Positions 35,761-46,334 are shown, counted from the first letter of the stretch. The stretch is 64,000 nucleotides of DNA from Chersky-840 sp963838775 (GCA_963838775.1 CAWISP010000025.1:124001-188000), one strand, 5' to 3'. A program made the numbers and translations. The notes: generated from the sequence alone by a model not told the origin.

Positions 35761-37320
35761 GTGACCGACGCCATCTACGACGTGGGATCGATGTGGGAGC
35801 TCGTCGAGACACGAGCGGCCGCCTCTCCGGGTCGTGTCATGCTCATCGACGAGTCGGGACGCCAGGTCACCTTCGGCGAGTTCCGCGACCGGTGCGAGGT
35901 GGTGGCGGCGGGACTGCACGCCATGGGCATCGGGCCGTCCACGCCGGTGTCGTGGCAACTGCCCACCCGCATCGAGACGATCGTGCTGTCGATGGCGCTG
36001 GCTCGCCTCGGGGTGGTGCAGAACCCCATCATCCACATCTACCGCGAGCGCGAGGTCGCCTTCGCCCTGGCGCAGACCCGAGCCGGGTTCTTCTTCGTCC
36101 CCGGTGTGTGGAAGGGCTTCGACTTCGTCGCCATGGCGGAGAAGATCGGCGCCGGTCTGGACGTGGCGCCCGCCGTGGTGGTCGCGTTCGACTCGCTCCC
36201 CGAGGGCGACCCCGCCACGCTGCCCCCTCCCCCGCCTCCCGGCGACGACGAGGTCCGATGGGTCTATTACACGTCGGGCACCACCTCTGACCCCAAGGGC
36301 GTGCGCCATACCGACACCACCCTGATCACCGGTGGCCGCGGGCTCGCCATGGCCGTCGAATTGGGCGAGGAGGACGTGGGGTCGATCGCCTTCCCCTTCG
36401 CCCACATCGCCGGACCGGACTATCTGGTCATGGTGCTGGCCATCGGCTTCACCACGGTGCTCCTCGAGGCGTTCGCGCCCGATGTCGCCGTCGAGGTGTT
36501 CTCCCGCCACGGCGTGACCATGGCGGGCGGCAGCACCGCCTTCTACATGGCGTACCTCAACGAGCAGCGCAAGCAGCCGGGGAAGAAGATCATCCCGTCC
36601 CTGCGGATCCTGTCGGGGGGCGGCGCTCCCATGCCACCGGAGATCTTCTACGAGGTACGACGCGAGATCGGCGTGACTGTCGCGCACGGGTACGGCATGA
36701 CCGAGATCCCCATGATCTGCATGGGGTCGCCGAGCGACACCGACGACCAGCTGGCCAACACCGTGGGCAAGCCCGTCTTCGGCGCCGAGATCCGCATCGT
36801 GACACTCGACGAAGACGACGCCCCGACCGGAGTCGACGGCGAGGTCCGGGTGCGCGGCGACATGGTGTGCAAGGGCTACACCGATCCCGAGCTCAGCATC
36901 GAGTCATTCGACGAGGAGGGCTTCTTCCGTACCGGCGATGTCGGGCATCTCCGGCCCGACGGCCATGTGGTGCTCACCGGGCGGCTCAAGGACATCATCA
37001 TCCGCAAAGGCGAGAACATCTCGGCCAAGGAGATCGAGGATCTCCTCTATACCCATCTCAAGGTCAAAGACGTGGCGGTGATCGGCCTCCCCGATCGCGA
37101 GCGCGGCGAGCGGGTGTGTGCGGTCGTCGAGACCGCCGACGGCGCACCGCCGCTCACTTTCGACGAGATGGTGGAGCACCTGGCGGCCTTGGGCCTCATG
37201 AAGCAGAAGGTCCCCGAGCAGCTCGAGGTGGTCGACGCCCTCCCCCGCAACGAGACCCTGAACAAGGTGCTCAAGTACAAGCTGCGCGACGAGCTGGCGG
37301 ACAGGCCCTTCCCAGGCTGA
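35761..37320 (+). CDS. Acyl-CoA synthetase (AMP-forming)
   Basis: A 519-residue adenylate-forming ligase: P-loop YYTSGTTSDPKGVRHT, GYGMTEIPM, FFRTGDVGHLRPDGH, and DIIIRKGENISAKEIED. The C-terminal lysine is in NETLNKVLKYKLR. It resembles cyclohexanecarboxylate/medium-chain type CoA ligases rather than FadD19. Begins at GTG 35761 with AAGAGGGG upstream and is very probably cotranscribed with the thiolase. Substrate unknown. Confidence 0.87.
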   Translation: MTDAIYDVGSMWELVETRAAASPGRVMLIDESGRQVTFGEFRDRCEVVAAGLHAMGIGPSTPVSWQLPTRIETIVLSMALARLGVVQNPIIHIYREREVAFALAQTRAGFFFVPGVWKGFDFVAMAEKIGAGLDVAPAVVVAFDSLPEGDPATLPPPPPPGDDEVRWVYYTSGTTSDPKGVRHTDTTLITGGRGLAMAVELGEEDVGSIAFPFAHIAGPDYLVMVLAIGFTTVLLEAFAPDVAVEVFSRHGVTMAGGSTAFYMAYLNEQRKQPGKKIIPSLRILSGGGAPMPPEIFYEVRREIGVTVAHGYGMTEIPMICMGSPSDTDDQLANTVGKPVFGAEIRIVTLDEDDAPTGVDGEVRVRGDMVCKGYTDPELSIESFDEEGFFRTGDVGHLRPDGHVVLTGRLKDIIIRKGENISAKEIEDLLYTHLKVKDVAVIGLPDRERGERVCAVVETADGAPPLTFDEMVEHLAALGLMKQKVPEQLEVVDALPRNETLNKVLKYKLRDELADRPFPG

Positions 37321-37401
37321 TCGGACCAACGCTTGCCAAGCCCGTTCGTACGCCAGACGTAGCGGTTCGCACGGAAGAACCAGAGCCTGGGATCGGGGCG
37401 C

Positions 37402-38298
37402 TCACGATGCCGCAGCCCCGACGGCGGCCATGGCGGCGTCCACCGCCGCGGTCGACGCCGGGACCAGGGGCAGCCGCACACCGGCTGAGGCGATCAGGCC
37501 CTGTCGGTGGAGGACGCCCTTGATGACGGTCGGGCTGGGCTCGGAGAAGGCGGCCGCGATGACCGGGAGCAGTGTCTCGTGGTGGGCCCGGCCCTCCTCG
37601 ACGCGACCGTCGAGGCCGGCGTCGACCATGGCGACGATCCGTCTGGTGCACAGGTGCGCCGAGGCAGCGATGGCCCCGGCGCCGCCGAGCAAAGCCGTCG
37701 GGAACAGGTAAGGGTCCTCCCCGCACAGCACGGCGAAGTCCGGCGGGGACTCGGCCAGGATCCGCAGCGCGGCGATCTCCAGGCCGACCGACTGCTTCAC
37801 ACCGACGATGTTGGCGTGGCCCGCGAGTCGCAACAGGCTGTCGGGCTCGAGTGCCTCTCCGGTGCGATAGGGGATGTTGTACAGGATGATGGGGACGGGG
37901 CTGGCGTCGGCCACGGCCGTGAAGTGGGCCACGATCCCGGCTTGTCCGGGTCGGGTGTAATAGGGCACGACACAGAGCGCGGCGGTCACCCCGTCCACGT
38001 CGGCCAACAGCTCGACATCGGCGATCGTCGTCGCCGTGTTGTTGGTCCCCGGGCCCACGATCAGTTGCGCACCGCGTGCGACACACACCTTCGAGCACAC
38101 TTCGACCACACGCTGACGTTCCGCGGCCGTGAGGGTAGCGGGCTCACCGGTCGTGCCGAGGGCGACGATGCCGGCGAGCCCGGCGTCGAGGAAGTGGTGG
38201 GCGATCCGCTCCAGCGAGTCGAGGTCGACGTCTCCCGAGGCCGAGAAGGGAGTCACCAGGGGCAGGTAAACGCCCCGAAGACGAGGGACCAGGTCCAT
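37402..38298 (-). CDS. DapA-family aldolase (dihydrodipicolinate synthase-like)
   Basis: A 298-residue TIM-barrel lyase of the DHDPS/NAL superfamily. GTTGE lies at 48-52, the catalytic Tyr140 in YNIPYRTG and the Schiff-base Lys168 in GVKQS; Arg145, which binds the carboxylate of the substrate in true DHDPS, is present. It may be DapA or a related 2-keto-acid aldolase; no lysine genes are nearby to decide. Minus strand, 6 bases from the next stop, so possibly the end of the operon with the COG4280-type genes. Confidence 0.8.
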   Translation of the reverse strand: MDLVPRLRGVYLPLVTPFSASGDVDLDSLERIAHHFLDAGLAGIVALGTTGEPATLTAAERQRVVEVCSKVCVARGAQLIVGPGTNNTATTIADVELLADVDGVTAALCVVPYYTRPGQAGIVAHFTAVADASPVPIILYNIPYRTGEALEPDSLLRLAGHANIVGVKQSVGLEIAALRILAESPPDFAVLCGEDPYLFPTALLGGAGAIAASAHLCTRRIVAMVDAGLDGRVEEGRAHHETLLPVIAAAFSEPSPTVIKGVLHRQGLIASAGVRLPLVPASTAAVDAAMAAVGAAAS

Positions 38299-38304
38299 CG
38301 TCGT

Positions 38305-38661
38305 CTACGTCGGGGTGGGCGGCGAGCCGGCCGCATCATGCGAGGATCGGGCCGCGGCGCGCTGTGCTCGTCGGACCGATGCACCGAGCATGGCGATCAC
38401 CAGCACCGGCAGGCTCGCCACGGTGACGGCGCGTGCCACCCCGTGGTGGGCGAACAACGCCACGACGACCACGGCCAGCACCGCGCCGACCAGCAATTCC
38501 GGCGTGTCCCCGACCAGGAACTCCCACCAGAAGTGCCCGAAGGCGACGACATACCGTCGGACACGAGGCGATACGGGTACTTCCGGCGCCTCCGGCGACC
38601 CCGCTGACGCGGGCGACCTCGCCCACACCGGGGGTTCGGTGGGGGGACCGCTGTCAGGCAA
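38305..38661 (-). CDS. Small two-span membrane protein
   Basis: About 118 residues: a Pro-rich start, then WWEFLVGDTPELLVGAVLAV leading into two hydrophobic spans (AVLAVVVVALFAHHGVA and VTVASLPVLVIAMLGASV), then a basic tail. It follows the COG4280-type gene, overlapping its end by 8 bases from a TTG start (a GTG start further in is possible). Similar small proteins tend to accompany COG4280 genes, by memory. Function unknown. Confidence 0.55.
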   Translation of the reverse strand: MPDSGPPTEPPVWARSPASAGSPEAPEVPVSPRVRRYVVAFGHFWWEFLVGDTPELLVGAVLAVVVVALFAHHGVARAVTVASLPVLVIAMLGASVRRAQRAAARSSHDAAGSPPTPT

Positions 38662-39402
38662 CTTCGACTCCTGCCCGACGGTCGCGCCCGACGAGCGACA
38701 CCGTCACCCACGCCACGGCGCCGTACACGGCCACGAGCACGGGAAGGGCGAGGTCCGAACCGGGCCAATGCACCCCGACCCCTTCTCCCGACCAGAAGGT
38801 GCCGAAGCTAACCAGCATGAGGCCGACGGCCATCTTCATGGCGTTCTCCGGTACCCCGGCCAGCTGTCGCGACACGACGACACCCACCGCCGCCACCACG
38901 ACGACGGCGGCACCAGCGGCGGCGGCAGCGAGCCCCAACCGGTGGTCGGCCACCCCCAGGGTCAGCACGATGACCACCACCTCGAGGCCCTCGAGGAACA
39001 CGCCTTTGAACGCGACCACGAACGCCGTCGGGTCGCGGCCGTGGACGAGCGCCTCTCGGCCGACAGCTCGGCGACATGCTCGGTGAAGATGGCGTCCTCG
39101 TCGTGCTTGGCCTTGAGACCCACGGCCCGCAACACCGCCTTACGCAACCATTGCATCCCGAAGACGAGCAACAGGCCCCCGACCGCGATGCGCAACCCGC
39201 TCAAAGGGACGTAGTGCACCAGGGCCGGGCCGATGGCCGCCACCAGCGCGACCAGGGTCGCCAGGGCGACGGCCACCCCTTCGAGCGCGGAGCGCCATCC
39301 CCGGGTGACGCCGACGGCCACGACGATGGTGAGCGCCTCGACCATCTCGACCGAACTGGCGAGAAAGACCGAGGCCAGCAGCACGTAGGTGGCGCTGTGC
39401 AC
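38654..39402 (-). CDS. COG4280-type polytopic membrane protein, frameshifted
   Basis: The N-terminal part (FLASSVEMVEALTIVVAVGV, RGWRSALEGVAVALATLVAL, FGMQWLRKAVLRAVGLKA) and the C-terminal part (FVVAFKGVFLEGLEVVVIV, FGTFWSGEGVGVHWPGSDLA) sit in different frames. They join near 39046 if one base is missing there, giving about 249 residues, six spans and two similar halves each with an acidic residue in a span (VEMVEAL and LEGLEVV), as in transporters with inverted or duplicated repeats. The family is annotated only as a predicted membrane protein. GTG start at 39402. Confidence 0.75.
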
Positions 39403-39552
39403 GTCAGCCTGGGTGAAGATGCTCGGGCGGTCCCGAGGGCGAGGTCCCCATCACTTCCAGGGTACGCGCCGGGCGGGCCCGGGGTCAGACGCAGCCCCGC
39501 CGCCCGCCTGACTCGCCGGTGCGATGGTTCAAGGCGCCAGCGCAGCCTCGAC

Positions 39553-39935
39553 CTAGGCTGTGTCCTCGGTGCTGCGGTAATAGAAGACCTTGCCGTCTCG
39601 GAACCGGAAGTAGTGGTGCAGATTCATGTCGTTCGTCTTGCCGGTGCTGCGAGCACGGGCCCGGCAACGCACCACGGCCAACACGGTGTCCTCGTTGGCG
39701 GCGAAGGTGAGCGGGGTGAACTCGTCGACGTCCATGGACGACCCGAAAGCCTGGAAGAACGATGTGACGCCTTCCTTGCCGTGCCTGGCCCCGTACCACG
39801 GCGCAAACGGTGGAGCTCGTGTCCGTGGCCCAGTCCACGTCGTCGGTCACGGCGTCGAGGATGGCCCCGACGTCTCCCCGCCCGAACGTCTCGTACATCG
39901 CCCGGATCGACTTGGTGTTGTCGTCTGAACCCCAT
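39553..39935 (-). CDS. SnoaL-like (NTF2-fold) protein, two apparent frameshifts
   Basis: About 126 residues once corrected. DDNTKSIRAMYETFGRGDVG and ILDAVTDDVDWATDT are in one frame; SFFQAFGSSMDVDEFTPLTF and LHHYFRFRDGKVFYYRSTED in another, joined by deleting one base in the AAA run at 39805-39807. The ATG at 39935, which has a GAAAGGG ribosome binding site, is in a third frame, repaired by deleting one base of the CCCC run at 39930-39933. Both events are in homopolymers. NTF2-fold proteins are small ligand-binding proteins or isomerases; role unknown. Confidence 0.7.
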
Positions 39936-40037
39936 GGGATCCCTTTCGCCTGAAGGTGTGTTCCGGAGGTCCTTCGCCGCCCGGGTCCGTTTCGGTTCAC
40001 TCGAAGGCGTCCTCCGTGCGCGGGTGTCGCCCCGTCC

Positions 40038-42636
40038 TCATTCGGCCCGGAGCACGTGAGCCGTCGCCGTCCGGGCCGCGATCCGTCCCGGGACGGCGGC
40101 CACCAGGTTGGCGAGCACGAGAGCGCCCACGCCCACCACCACGACGGCCACGACCGGAACGGTGGGCTCGGAGACGGCGTAGATGGCGCGGGCGAAGAGG
40201 TCCCACAGCCACCGGCCCAGTGCGATCCCGACGGGCACGCCCACCACGACCCCGACGACCGCTGCCACCGTCGCCTGCCAGGCGACGGTGGCAGCCAACT
40301 GGCCCGGGGTGAAACCCGAGGGTCTTCAACAACGCCAGGTCCCGACGACGACGCCGCACCGACGCGATGAGGGTGAGACCCAGGGCGACAACGGCACCGG
40401 CGGCGAGGCCCGTCGCCAGGATGACGGGGGTGGCCCCGGTCGCCTGATAGTTCACGATCTCGGCGGGCCGCTGTACCGAGAGCACCACGTACGATTCCCC
40501 ACCTCCGGAGTTGGGATCGGCATTGACGACCTGTGCCGCGGTTACGGCGATGCGCTGCAACGACGACAGGGCCGTGGCCGGGGTCACGCCGCTGCGGTCC
40601 CGCACGACGGCGATGGTGGGGCCGTTGAGGTTGGGATCCGGTGACGCCAAGGCTCGACGGAATGACGCGGGCCCGATTCCCTTCGGGATCAGCGCGCCGG
40701 TCCCCATCGACGGGTGCAGGGCCCCGCTCACCCCGATGGCCGGCATGGTGGCAGTGCCCACGATCTTGAGGGTTGTCGGGGGGAGGTAGATCGGCGCGTC
40801 GCGGGGGCTCCCGTAGCTGACCGAGATGGTGCCACCCACGTGCTCGTGCAGCGAGGCCATGGTCGCCGCGCCCAGGACCACCTCGTTGTCGGCGCGGAGC
40901 CCGTGTCCGGAGAGAATCGGCGGCGCGAGTTTGGCGCCCACCGTCGTCAGCAGGATGGGGACGGTCTGTCCGTCGAGCTGGGCATTGGCGTAGTCGAACC
41001 CGGTCCAGGCGGCCACGTCCGGATCGTGGTCGAGGAGACGACCGGCCGAGACCGGGAGGTTCCCACCGGACGGGGACGAGATGGCGTACGTCCAGTTCCA
41101 CCCGTACAGGGCGGGGTGGGAATCGAGGGTGGCGAGCCCGCTGCCGAAGGTGAGGGTCGACACCACGACGACCACGGCCACCACCGCACCGACGAGGGCG
41201 GAACGCACCGGCACGGCGGTGCGACCCCGACCACGCTCGAGCGAGAAGCGCAGGCCGGCCACCGCCGATACTGGGAGCCCGGCCATCCCGGCCAGGTTCA
41301 CCACGGCGGATCCCCGGTCGCGCTCCTCGGCCCCCTCGTCATGGCGTCGCGTGGCGCGCAGGCGGGCCAGGACCACCGTGAGGAGCCCGAGTCCGGCCAC
41401 CAGCACACCGAACCCCGTGCCGAGCACGGTCCAATCGACGGCGAATCCCGGCGAGGGGTCGACCTGGCGAGCCGGGCCGATCGGCGCCAACGGTGAGAGC
41501 GCTGCGGCGACGCCCACAGCCAACAGTGCGCCGAGGATCACCGCGCTCAACAGACCGAGGATGGCGTCGACCGTCCTCGCCGTCGGATCGGCCCCGAGCG
41601 CCCGCAGAACATCGAGGTCCTCGCCGTTCGCCCATAGGGATCGGCTGATGGCCAGGCCGGCGATGATGAGCGCCGCCAGCGCGGCGATGGCCCCGAACAC
41701 CCCCAGGGCGATCGCCTCGGGCTTGCTGGCCCGTTCGACCTGACCCTCGACCACCGACGTCACGTGGAAGGTGTAGACGGTGCCGGGCGGGAGCAGGTTG
41801 ATGATGTCTCGCTCCACCTCGGCCACGTCCCTGGTGCCGTGCTCGAGCTTGAGCCCGTAGTAGGGATAGGCGTCGCTGGCGGCGATACGGCTGGTGAGGG
41901 CCGGGGTCATGAGCACGTCGGTCGGGAAGCGGTCGACGTCGTCGTTGACGACCTCGCTCGGGAACACGACGATGCCGACGAGCTTCTCCGAGAATTGCCG
42001 CGCGGGCGTCGTAGTGGCGGGGTTCCAGCCCGGCGAGCTGGCCTGCTGCACCGTGAAAGCGCCGAAGCGCACCGTGTCCCCGACGTGCCAGTGCGAGAGC
42101 TTCGCGGCCTCGGCCGAAGCGACCATCTCGTCGGTACGGTGCGGATCTGCCATCCGGCCCTGGGCCACGGTGACCCGGTCCTGGTGGAAGTACATGCCGC
42201 CCACACTGCCGACGGCCGTGACCTCGTTGTCGTTGACCGCTTGAGCCTGGGCCTTCCCGTTCGGCCCGAGGGGGGTGATGAGCAGGTTGGGAGCGCTGGC
42301 GACGTGTTCGACGAACGGGAGGTGGGCGAGCGACGTGGTCAGCGTCGGACCCGAGCCGATCTGGTTGGTCACGAGGTAGGTCTGGACCTGGAGATCGGAG
42401 TTGTCGGTGGCGGCGAGATAAGCCGGGAAGGCGGACTGGGTGCGACGGGCCCCGGCCACCGCGCCCATCGCCACGCCGCCGAGCAGTCCCACGAGCAGGG
42501 CCACGGTCAGGTAGCCGCCGCGCCGGCGCGGCAGGGTGGCGCGGAACCGGTACCAGGCGGCTCCGAGGACTCGCCTGTTCACGGCGATCCCCGCGCCTGG
42601 CTGCGTTGCCTCCTCATCCGTTTCCGGCCGCCCCAT
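40038..42636 (-). CDS. Large FtsX-type ABC permease, one-base frameshift near the end
   Basis: About 865 residues. A first span (GGYLTVALLVGLLGGVAMGA), a large outer MacB-like domain, a three-span FtsX core (LGVFGAIAALAALIIAGLAI onward), a second outer domain, and a second FtsX core. The last two spans (GVVVGVPVGIALGRWLWDLF, VVAVVVVGVGALVLANLV) are in another frame, restored by deleting one base of the AAA run at 40312-40314. No ATPase gene is adjacent. Likely a lipoprotein-release or macrolide-exporter-like permease. AAGGGG lies before the ATG at 42636. Confidence 0.8.
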
Positions 42637-42754
42637 CGAACCCCTTTTCCCCGATTGTGACGCTCTCCGGGTCCGGTGCGAAGGTGGGTAGCCGGTGCGT
42701 GGGGCCGTGTGCCAGCACCACCGGACCCCGACGTCCGCCTGGGAGCACGACCGT

Positions 42755-43501
42755 TCACGACCGAGGTGGTCGGTCTTGGCTCCGTCGGGCGATGAACACC
42801 AGCTCGCGGCCCGGTCGGTCGGGCGCGCCTCGTACCTCGTGCACGCCGAATCCCGCCCTGCGCAGGGAGTCGCTGATCTCCGTTCGATCGCGGAAGCGCA
42901 GCGTCGAGTCCGAGACGAGGACGGCGCCATCGGTCTCGAAGACGAACGTCTGACGGAACGACACGACCGGTGGGCTGATGCCGGTGAGGTGGACCCAAGT
43001 CTCGACGACACCGGCGTGGGGCAGCTCGACGCGCCGAAAGGACTCTTCTCGGTTCCACTCCCTCCACCCTTGGCGGGCTGGGTCACGGACCTCGAACACG
43101 AGCAACCCGTTTGGGCTCAGGGCGGCATGGGCCGCCGTGAGCGTCGATACCCAGCCACGGTCGGTCAGGAATACCTGCGCGACGTTGCCGGTCATGGTCA
43201 CCATGTCGACCTGAAGAGGGGGAAGCGTCGCCGCGTCTCCCTCGAGCCATCGCACCTGGTGGGCGCCGGGCTTGCGGCGAGCCACGTCCAATGACGCCCG
43301 AGCAGGGTCGAGCGCGGTGACGTCGGTTCCCCGCTCGGCGAGAATGCACGCCAAGGTCCCGGTCCCGCATCCGATGTCGAGGACCGATCCGGCACCGGCG
43401 TCGTCGGCCAGTGCGACATAGGCGTCGAGATCGGTCCGGTCTCCATCCAACTCGTCGTAGATGTCGGCGAGCCGCTTCTCTTCGAAGATCGAATCAGCCA
43501 C
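42755..43501 (-). CDS. Class I SAM-dependent methyltransferase
   Basis: A 248-residue methyltransferase with the SAM motif VLDIGCGTGTLACILAERG, acidic loop ALDPARASLDVARRK and motif VDMVTMTGNVAQVFLTDRGW. No metal or substrate motif allows a target to be named. GTG at 43501 (AGGGA upstream) is chosen because the family normally starts with IFEEKRLADIYDELDGDR-like sequence just after it. Monocistronic or cotranscribed with the glycosyltransferase upstream (170-base gap). Confidence 0.82.
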   Translation of the reverse strand: MADSIFEEKRLADIYDELDGDRTDLDAYVALADDAGAGSVLDIGCGTGTLACILAERGTDVTALDPARASLDVARRKPGAHQVRWLEGDAATLPPLQVDMVTMTGNVAQVFLTDRGWVSTLTAAHAALSPNGLLVFEVRDPARQGWREWNREESFRRVELPHAGVVETWVHLTGISPPVVSFRQTFVFETDGAVLVSDSTLRFRDRTEISDSLRRAGFGVHEVRGAPDRPGRELVFIARRSQDRPPRS

Positions 43502-43671
43502 GGCACCATCCCTCGTCGCCCCGCTCGCCCGTCGCCCTGGTCCGCCACAGTCCCCAGCATGGCAATCCACGAGCCCGAGGGTCACGGCCCGATACTCAAC
43601 GCGGCGACTGCCCCGGTGCTACCCAGTTCTGGGGAGTTCGCACGCCTCGTGAGCGGACAGGGCCGGCCGGC

Positions 43672-44823
43672 TCAGCCTCGCAGCGTGGCGGCGACGGTAT
43701 CGGGCGACGGCATGGCGGCAATCTCGTCGGCGAGTCGGCGCGCCTGGCGACGATAGGAAGCGGTGTCGAGGACGGTGCGGATCCCGGATCGGACAGCAGT
43801 CTCGGTCACCTCTCCCGGCATGAGGTTGCATGCGGCGCCCGCCGATGCGAGCAGCTCGGCATTGACGAAATTGTCGGCACTCTGAGGGAGGGTCAACGAA
43901 GGAAGCCCGTGGGCCAGGACGCCGAACATCGTGCCGGCACCGGCGTGATGCACCACCGCCGTGCAGTGCGAGAGGACATCGTTCTGTGGGAGGTACCGCT
44001 CCACGCGTGCATTGGCAGGGATGGGCGCCAGAGCCGACGGCTCGTTCTCCCGCCCGATCGTCGCCAACACGTTGACGGGCTCGTCCACCAAGGCCTCGAG
44101 GACGAGGCGGAAGAGCCCGAGATCGTTGTTCGAGAAGGTACCCAGAGTCAGGTAGATGAGCGGACGGTCCTGCTCGGGAAACGAAACGGGCAAGGCACGA
44201 GGCTCGTCGATCGGCAGCGGGGCCGGCCGCAAGGCTCTGACCCCGGGGAGACCCACCGCTCCCGGGTCGAGCGACGGGGGACAGATTGCGAGCGTGGTGC
44301 CGGAATAGACCCCGGCGGCGGGGGGTACGTCGAGGCCGAACTCCCGCCAGATGGGCGATACCGCGTCGGCCACCAGATCTGAGACCCGCCCATCCATGAG
44401 GGGCCCAATGCAGTGGAGTACCCCGTGAGCCCCGGTGGCTGCGGCCACAAGAGGAGCGGCGAAGACGTAGGGGTCGAAGACGAGCAGGGTGGGCTCGAGC
44501 TCCTGGGACAGCGCCAGCAGGTCGTCGATCATGAACGCCATCCCGATCTCACCGAAGAGCCGGGGGACGAAGTAGCCCTCCACCCGCGCCGGGTCGAGCC
44601 CGTCGCCGGGAATCCCCCGCGTGCGCGCCCGAAGGACGTCGAACCAGGAGTCGAGGGCCGGACCGACCACATGAAACGGGAGCCCGGCACCGGAGACCGC
44701 CTCCTCGGCGTCGGGCCCGCTGGCGACGACGACCTCGTCACCCCGAGCCTTGAAGGCCTGGGCAAGAGGGAGCAGGGGCAATATGTGACCCGTCTGTGGC
44801 ACACAGCTGACGATGACCCGCAC
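43672..44823 (-). CDS. GT1 (MGT/UGT-type) glycosyltransferase
   Basis: A 383-residue GT-B fold transferase: the N-terminus VIVSCVPQTGHILPLLPLAQ is the acceptor-domain start, and the C-terminal VVHHAGAGTMFGVLAHGLPS followed by LPQSADNFVNAELL is the sugar-nucleotide binding motif of macrolide/sterol-type glycosyltransferases. It would glycosylate a small lipophilic acceptor. GTG at 44823 with GGAGAG 5-8 bases upstream starts the family N-terminus exactly. Next gene upstream is 37 bases away in the same direction. Confidence 0.87.
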   Translation of the reverse strand: MRVIVSCVPQTGHILPLLPLAQAFKARGDEVVVASGPDAEEAVSGAGLPFHVVGPALDSWFDVLRARTRGIPGDGLDPARVEGYFVPRLFGEIGMAFMIDDLLALSQELEPTLLVFDPYVFAAPLVAAATGAHGVLHCIGPLMDGRVSDLVADAVSPIWREFGLDVPPAAGVYSGTTLAICPPSLDPGAVGLPGVRALRPAPLPIDEPRALPVSFPEQDRPLIYLTLGTFSNNDLGLFRLVLEALVDEPVNVLATIGRENEPSALAPIPANARVERYLPQNDVLSHCTAVVHHAGAGTMFGVLAHGLPSLTLPQSADNFVNAELLASAGAACNLMPGEVTETAVRSGIRTVLDTASYRRQARRLADEIAAMPSPDTVAATLRG

Positions 44824-44860
44824 CGGACTCTCCAGAGGAATCGCTACCGAGAGACGAAAG

Positions 44861-45529
44861 CTAGCGCTGTACCGTTCCCCGGCTCTCGAAGAGCATGGCG
44901 CGCTGGAGCGCCGCTTCGCGGAGCTCTTCGGGGATCTCGACCGGGCCTCCGATGCGGCTGGCATTGAGGCCGGCTTGAGCAGCCTCCTCGATGATGCCAC
45001 CGGCCACGATCGCCAACTCGGGAGTCTGGTGGAACACCAACACCCCGTGGTTCGCCAACAGGACCCCGGGCACACCGGGGATGAGCGCGGCCCGGATGTT
45101 CGCCACCGCCCGGTCGGAGCCCCGAGGCCCGTACTGCGCCACGGGAACCCCGCTCTGAAACCCGAACATCGCCAATGCCTCGACCCAGCAACCGATCGGA
45201 CGGTGGGCTACGGCGTAGGCGGTGGCGTACGGCGAATGGGTGTGCAGAACGCACCCAACCTCGGGGTTATCCGCGTACATCGCCGTGTGCATGGCAACCA
45301 CCGCACCCTGGATGGGGGGCAGTTCACCTTCCAGAAGCGTTCCGTCCAGTCCGACCCGGACGACCGCGCTCGGCGCGTGGTCTCGCAGGGACGGACCGGC
45401 GGTGAAGTACATCTCCTCAGCCCCGGGAACCCGGAGGCTCACGTTGCCATGTCCGTTGACCGAGATCGCACCGCTCGCCACGACCCGTTGCGTGACGTCG
45501 CCCACCTGATCGACCAAGTCCTTGTCCAC
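44861..45529 (-). CDS. Class II aldolase/adducin family protein
   Basis: A 222-residue zinc-dependent aldolase-type protein: NGHGNVSLRVPG near residue 25, zinc ligands His96 and His98 in LHTHSPYATAYA and His161 in LLANHGVLVF. Members act on phospho-sugars (fuculose, ribulose 5-P) or decarboxylate; the third N-terminal acidic residue of the aldolases is not obvious, so the reaction stays open. GTG at 45529 follows GGAGGT by 4 bases. Divergent from the SnoaL-like gene. Confidence 0.85.
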   Translation of the reverse strand: MDKDLVDQVGDVTQRVVASGAISVNGHGNVSLRVPGAEEMYFTAGPSLRDHAPSAVVRVGLDGTLLEGELPPIQGAVVAMHTAMYADNPEVGCVLHTHSPYATAYAVAHRPIGCWVEALAMFGFQSGVPVAQYGPRGSDRAVANIRAALIPGVPGVLLANHGVLVFHQTPELAIVAGGIIEEAAQAGLNASRIGGPVEIPEELREAALQRAMLFESRGTVQR

Positions 45530-45848
45530 GACACCTCCAAGCCTCGGGAGCCGGCACCACCCGGACCCACAGGCACGAACCGGGCGCTCGATTGTCACAC
45601 AGAGGGAACGTCCTCGTGGCGCTCGTGCGGGCTTCCCCGCGGACCTCGCCCGATCGACGGGCCGCGCCGACGCCCACCGGTGGCCGGCCCAGCCGATTCC
45701 CAGACAACTCGCCTCGCCGCCCGGTCGCCAACCGCATGGACCCCGCCACGATTGCTACCGTCGTCACCGGCGACGACGCTCTGGCACGGGACTGCTCCAC
45801 CGGTGCGACCAGGCTCGCGCTCGACTGACCACCGAACAGGGGGTATCC
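45530..45848. other. Divergent intergenic region, no gene seen
   Basis: 319 bases between the class II aldolase and the SnoaL-like gene. Open frames run through it on both strands but lack ribosome binding sites and family resemblance. It should hold two divergent promoters. Confidence 0.45.
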
Positions 45849-46313
45849 GTGGGCACGTGGAACCGCGCCGAACTGCAACGGGCGCACGACAACTATCTGG
45901 CTGTGGCCAACGAATCCGGTCGGACCGGTGACTGGCAGCCATGGGCTGAGCTGTTCACAGACGACGCCGAGTATATCGAACATCTCTTCGGGCGTTTCGT
46001 GGGACGGAAGCAGATCCTCGAGTGGATCTCGACGACGATGGCGGAGTGGCCGAACAACGAGATGACGATGTTCCCCCACGACTGGTGCGTCTGCGACGAG
46101 GAACGCGGCTGGTGGATCTGCCAGATCGAGAACCGCTTCAACGACCCCGGAGACGGCGAGGTGTACCAATCCGCCAACATCACGATCCTCAAGTACGCGG
46201 GGAACATGCAATTCTCCTCGGAAGAGGACGTGTACAACCCAGCCAACTTCGCTCCCGCTATCAAGAACTGGATGGCGGCGAAGAAGGCGCACTCCGATGC
46301 CGGGTCGGCCTAG
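45849..46313 (+). CDS. SnoaL-like / NTF2-fold protein
   Basis: A 154-residue NTF2-fold protein: WNRAELQRAHDNYLAVANES, WAELFTDDAEYIEHLFGRF and GRKQILEWISTTMAEWPNN. The Tyr/Asp/His layout of SnoaL-type cyclases and small dehydratases is suggested by DDAEYIEH. Starts at GTG 45849 with AGGGGG 5 bases upstream. It ends 21 bases before the dehalogenase, so the two are probably cotranscribed. Confidence 0.75.
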   Translation: MGTWNRAELQRAHDNYLAVANESGRTGDWQPWAELFTDDAEYIEHLFGRFVGRKQILEWISTTMAEWPNNEMTMFPHDWCVCDEERGWWICQIENRFNDPGDGEVYQSANITILKYAGNMQFSSEEDVYNPANFAPAIKNWMAAKKAHSDAGSA

Positions 46314-46334
46314 ACCGTTGATCGCCTCCAGCAG

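Noticed and set aside
39997..43086. A 1029-codon open frame covering the FtsX permease
   Set aside because: The N-terminal 150 codons are antisense-like Arg-rich sequence overlapping the methyltransferase, and the C-terminal part after the frameshift is out of frame.
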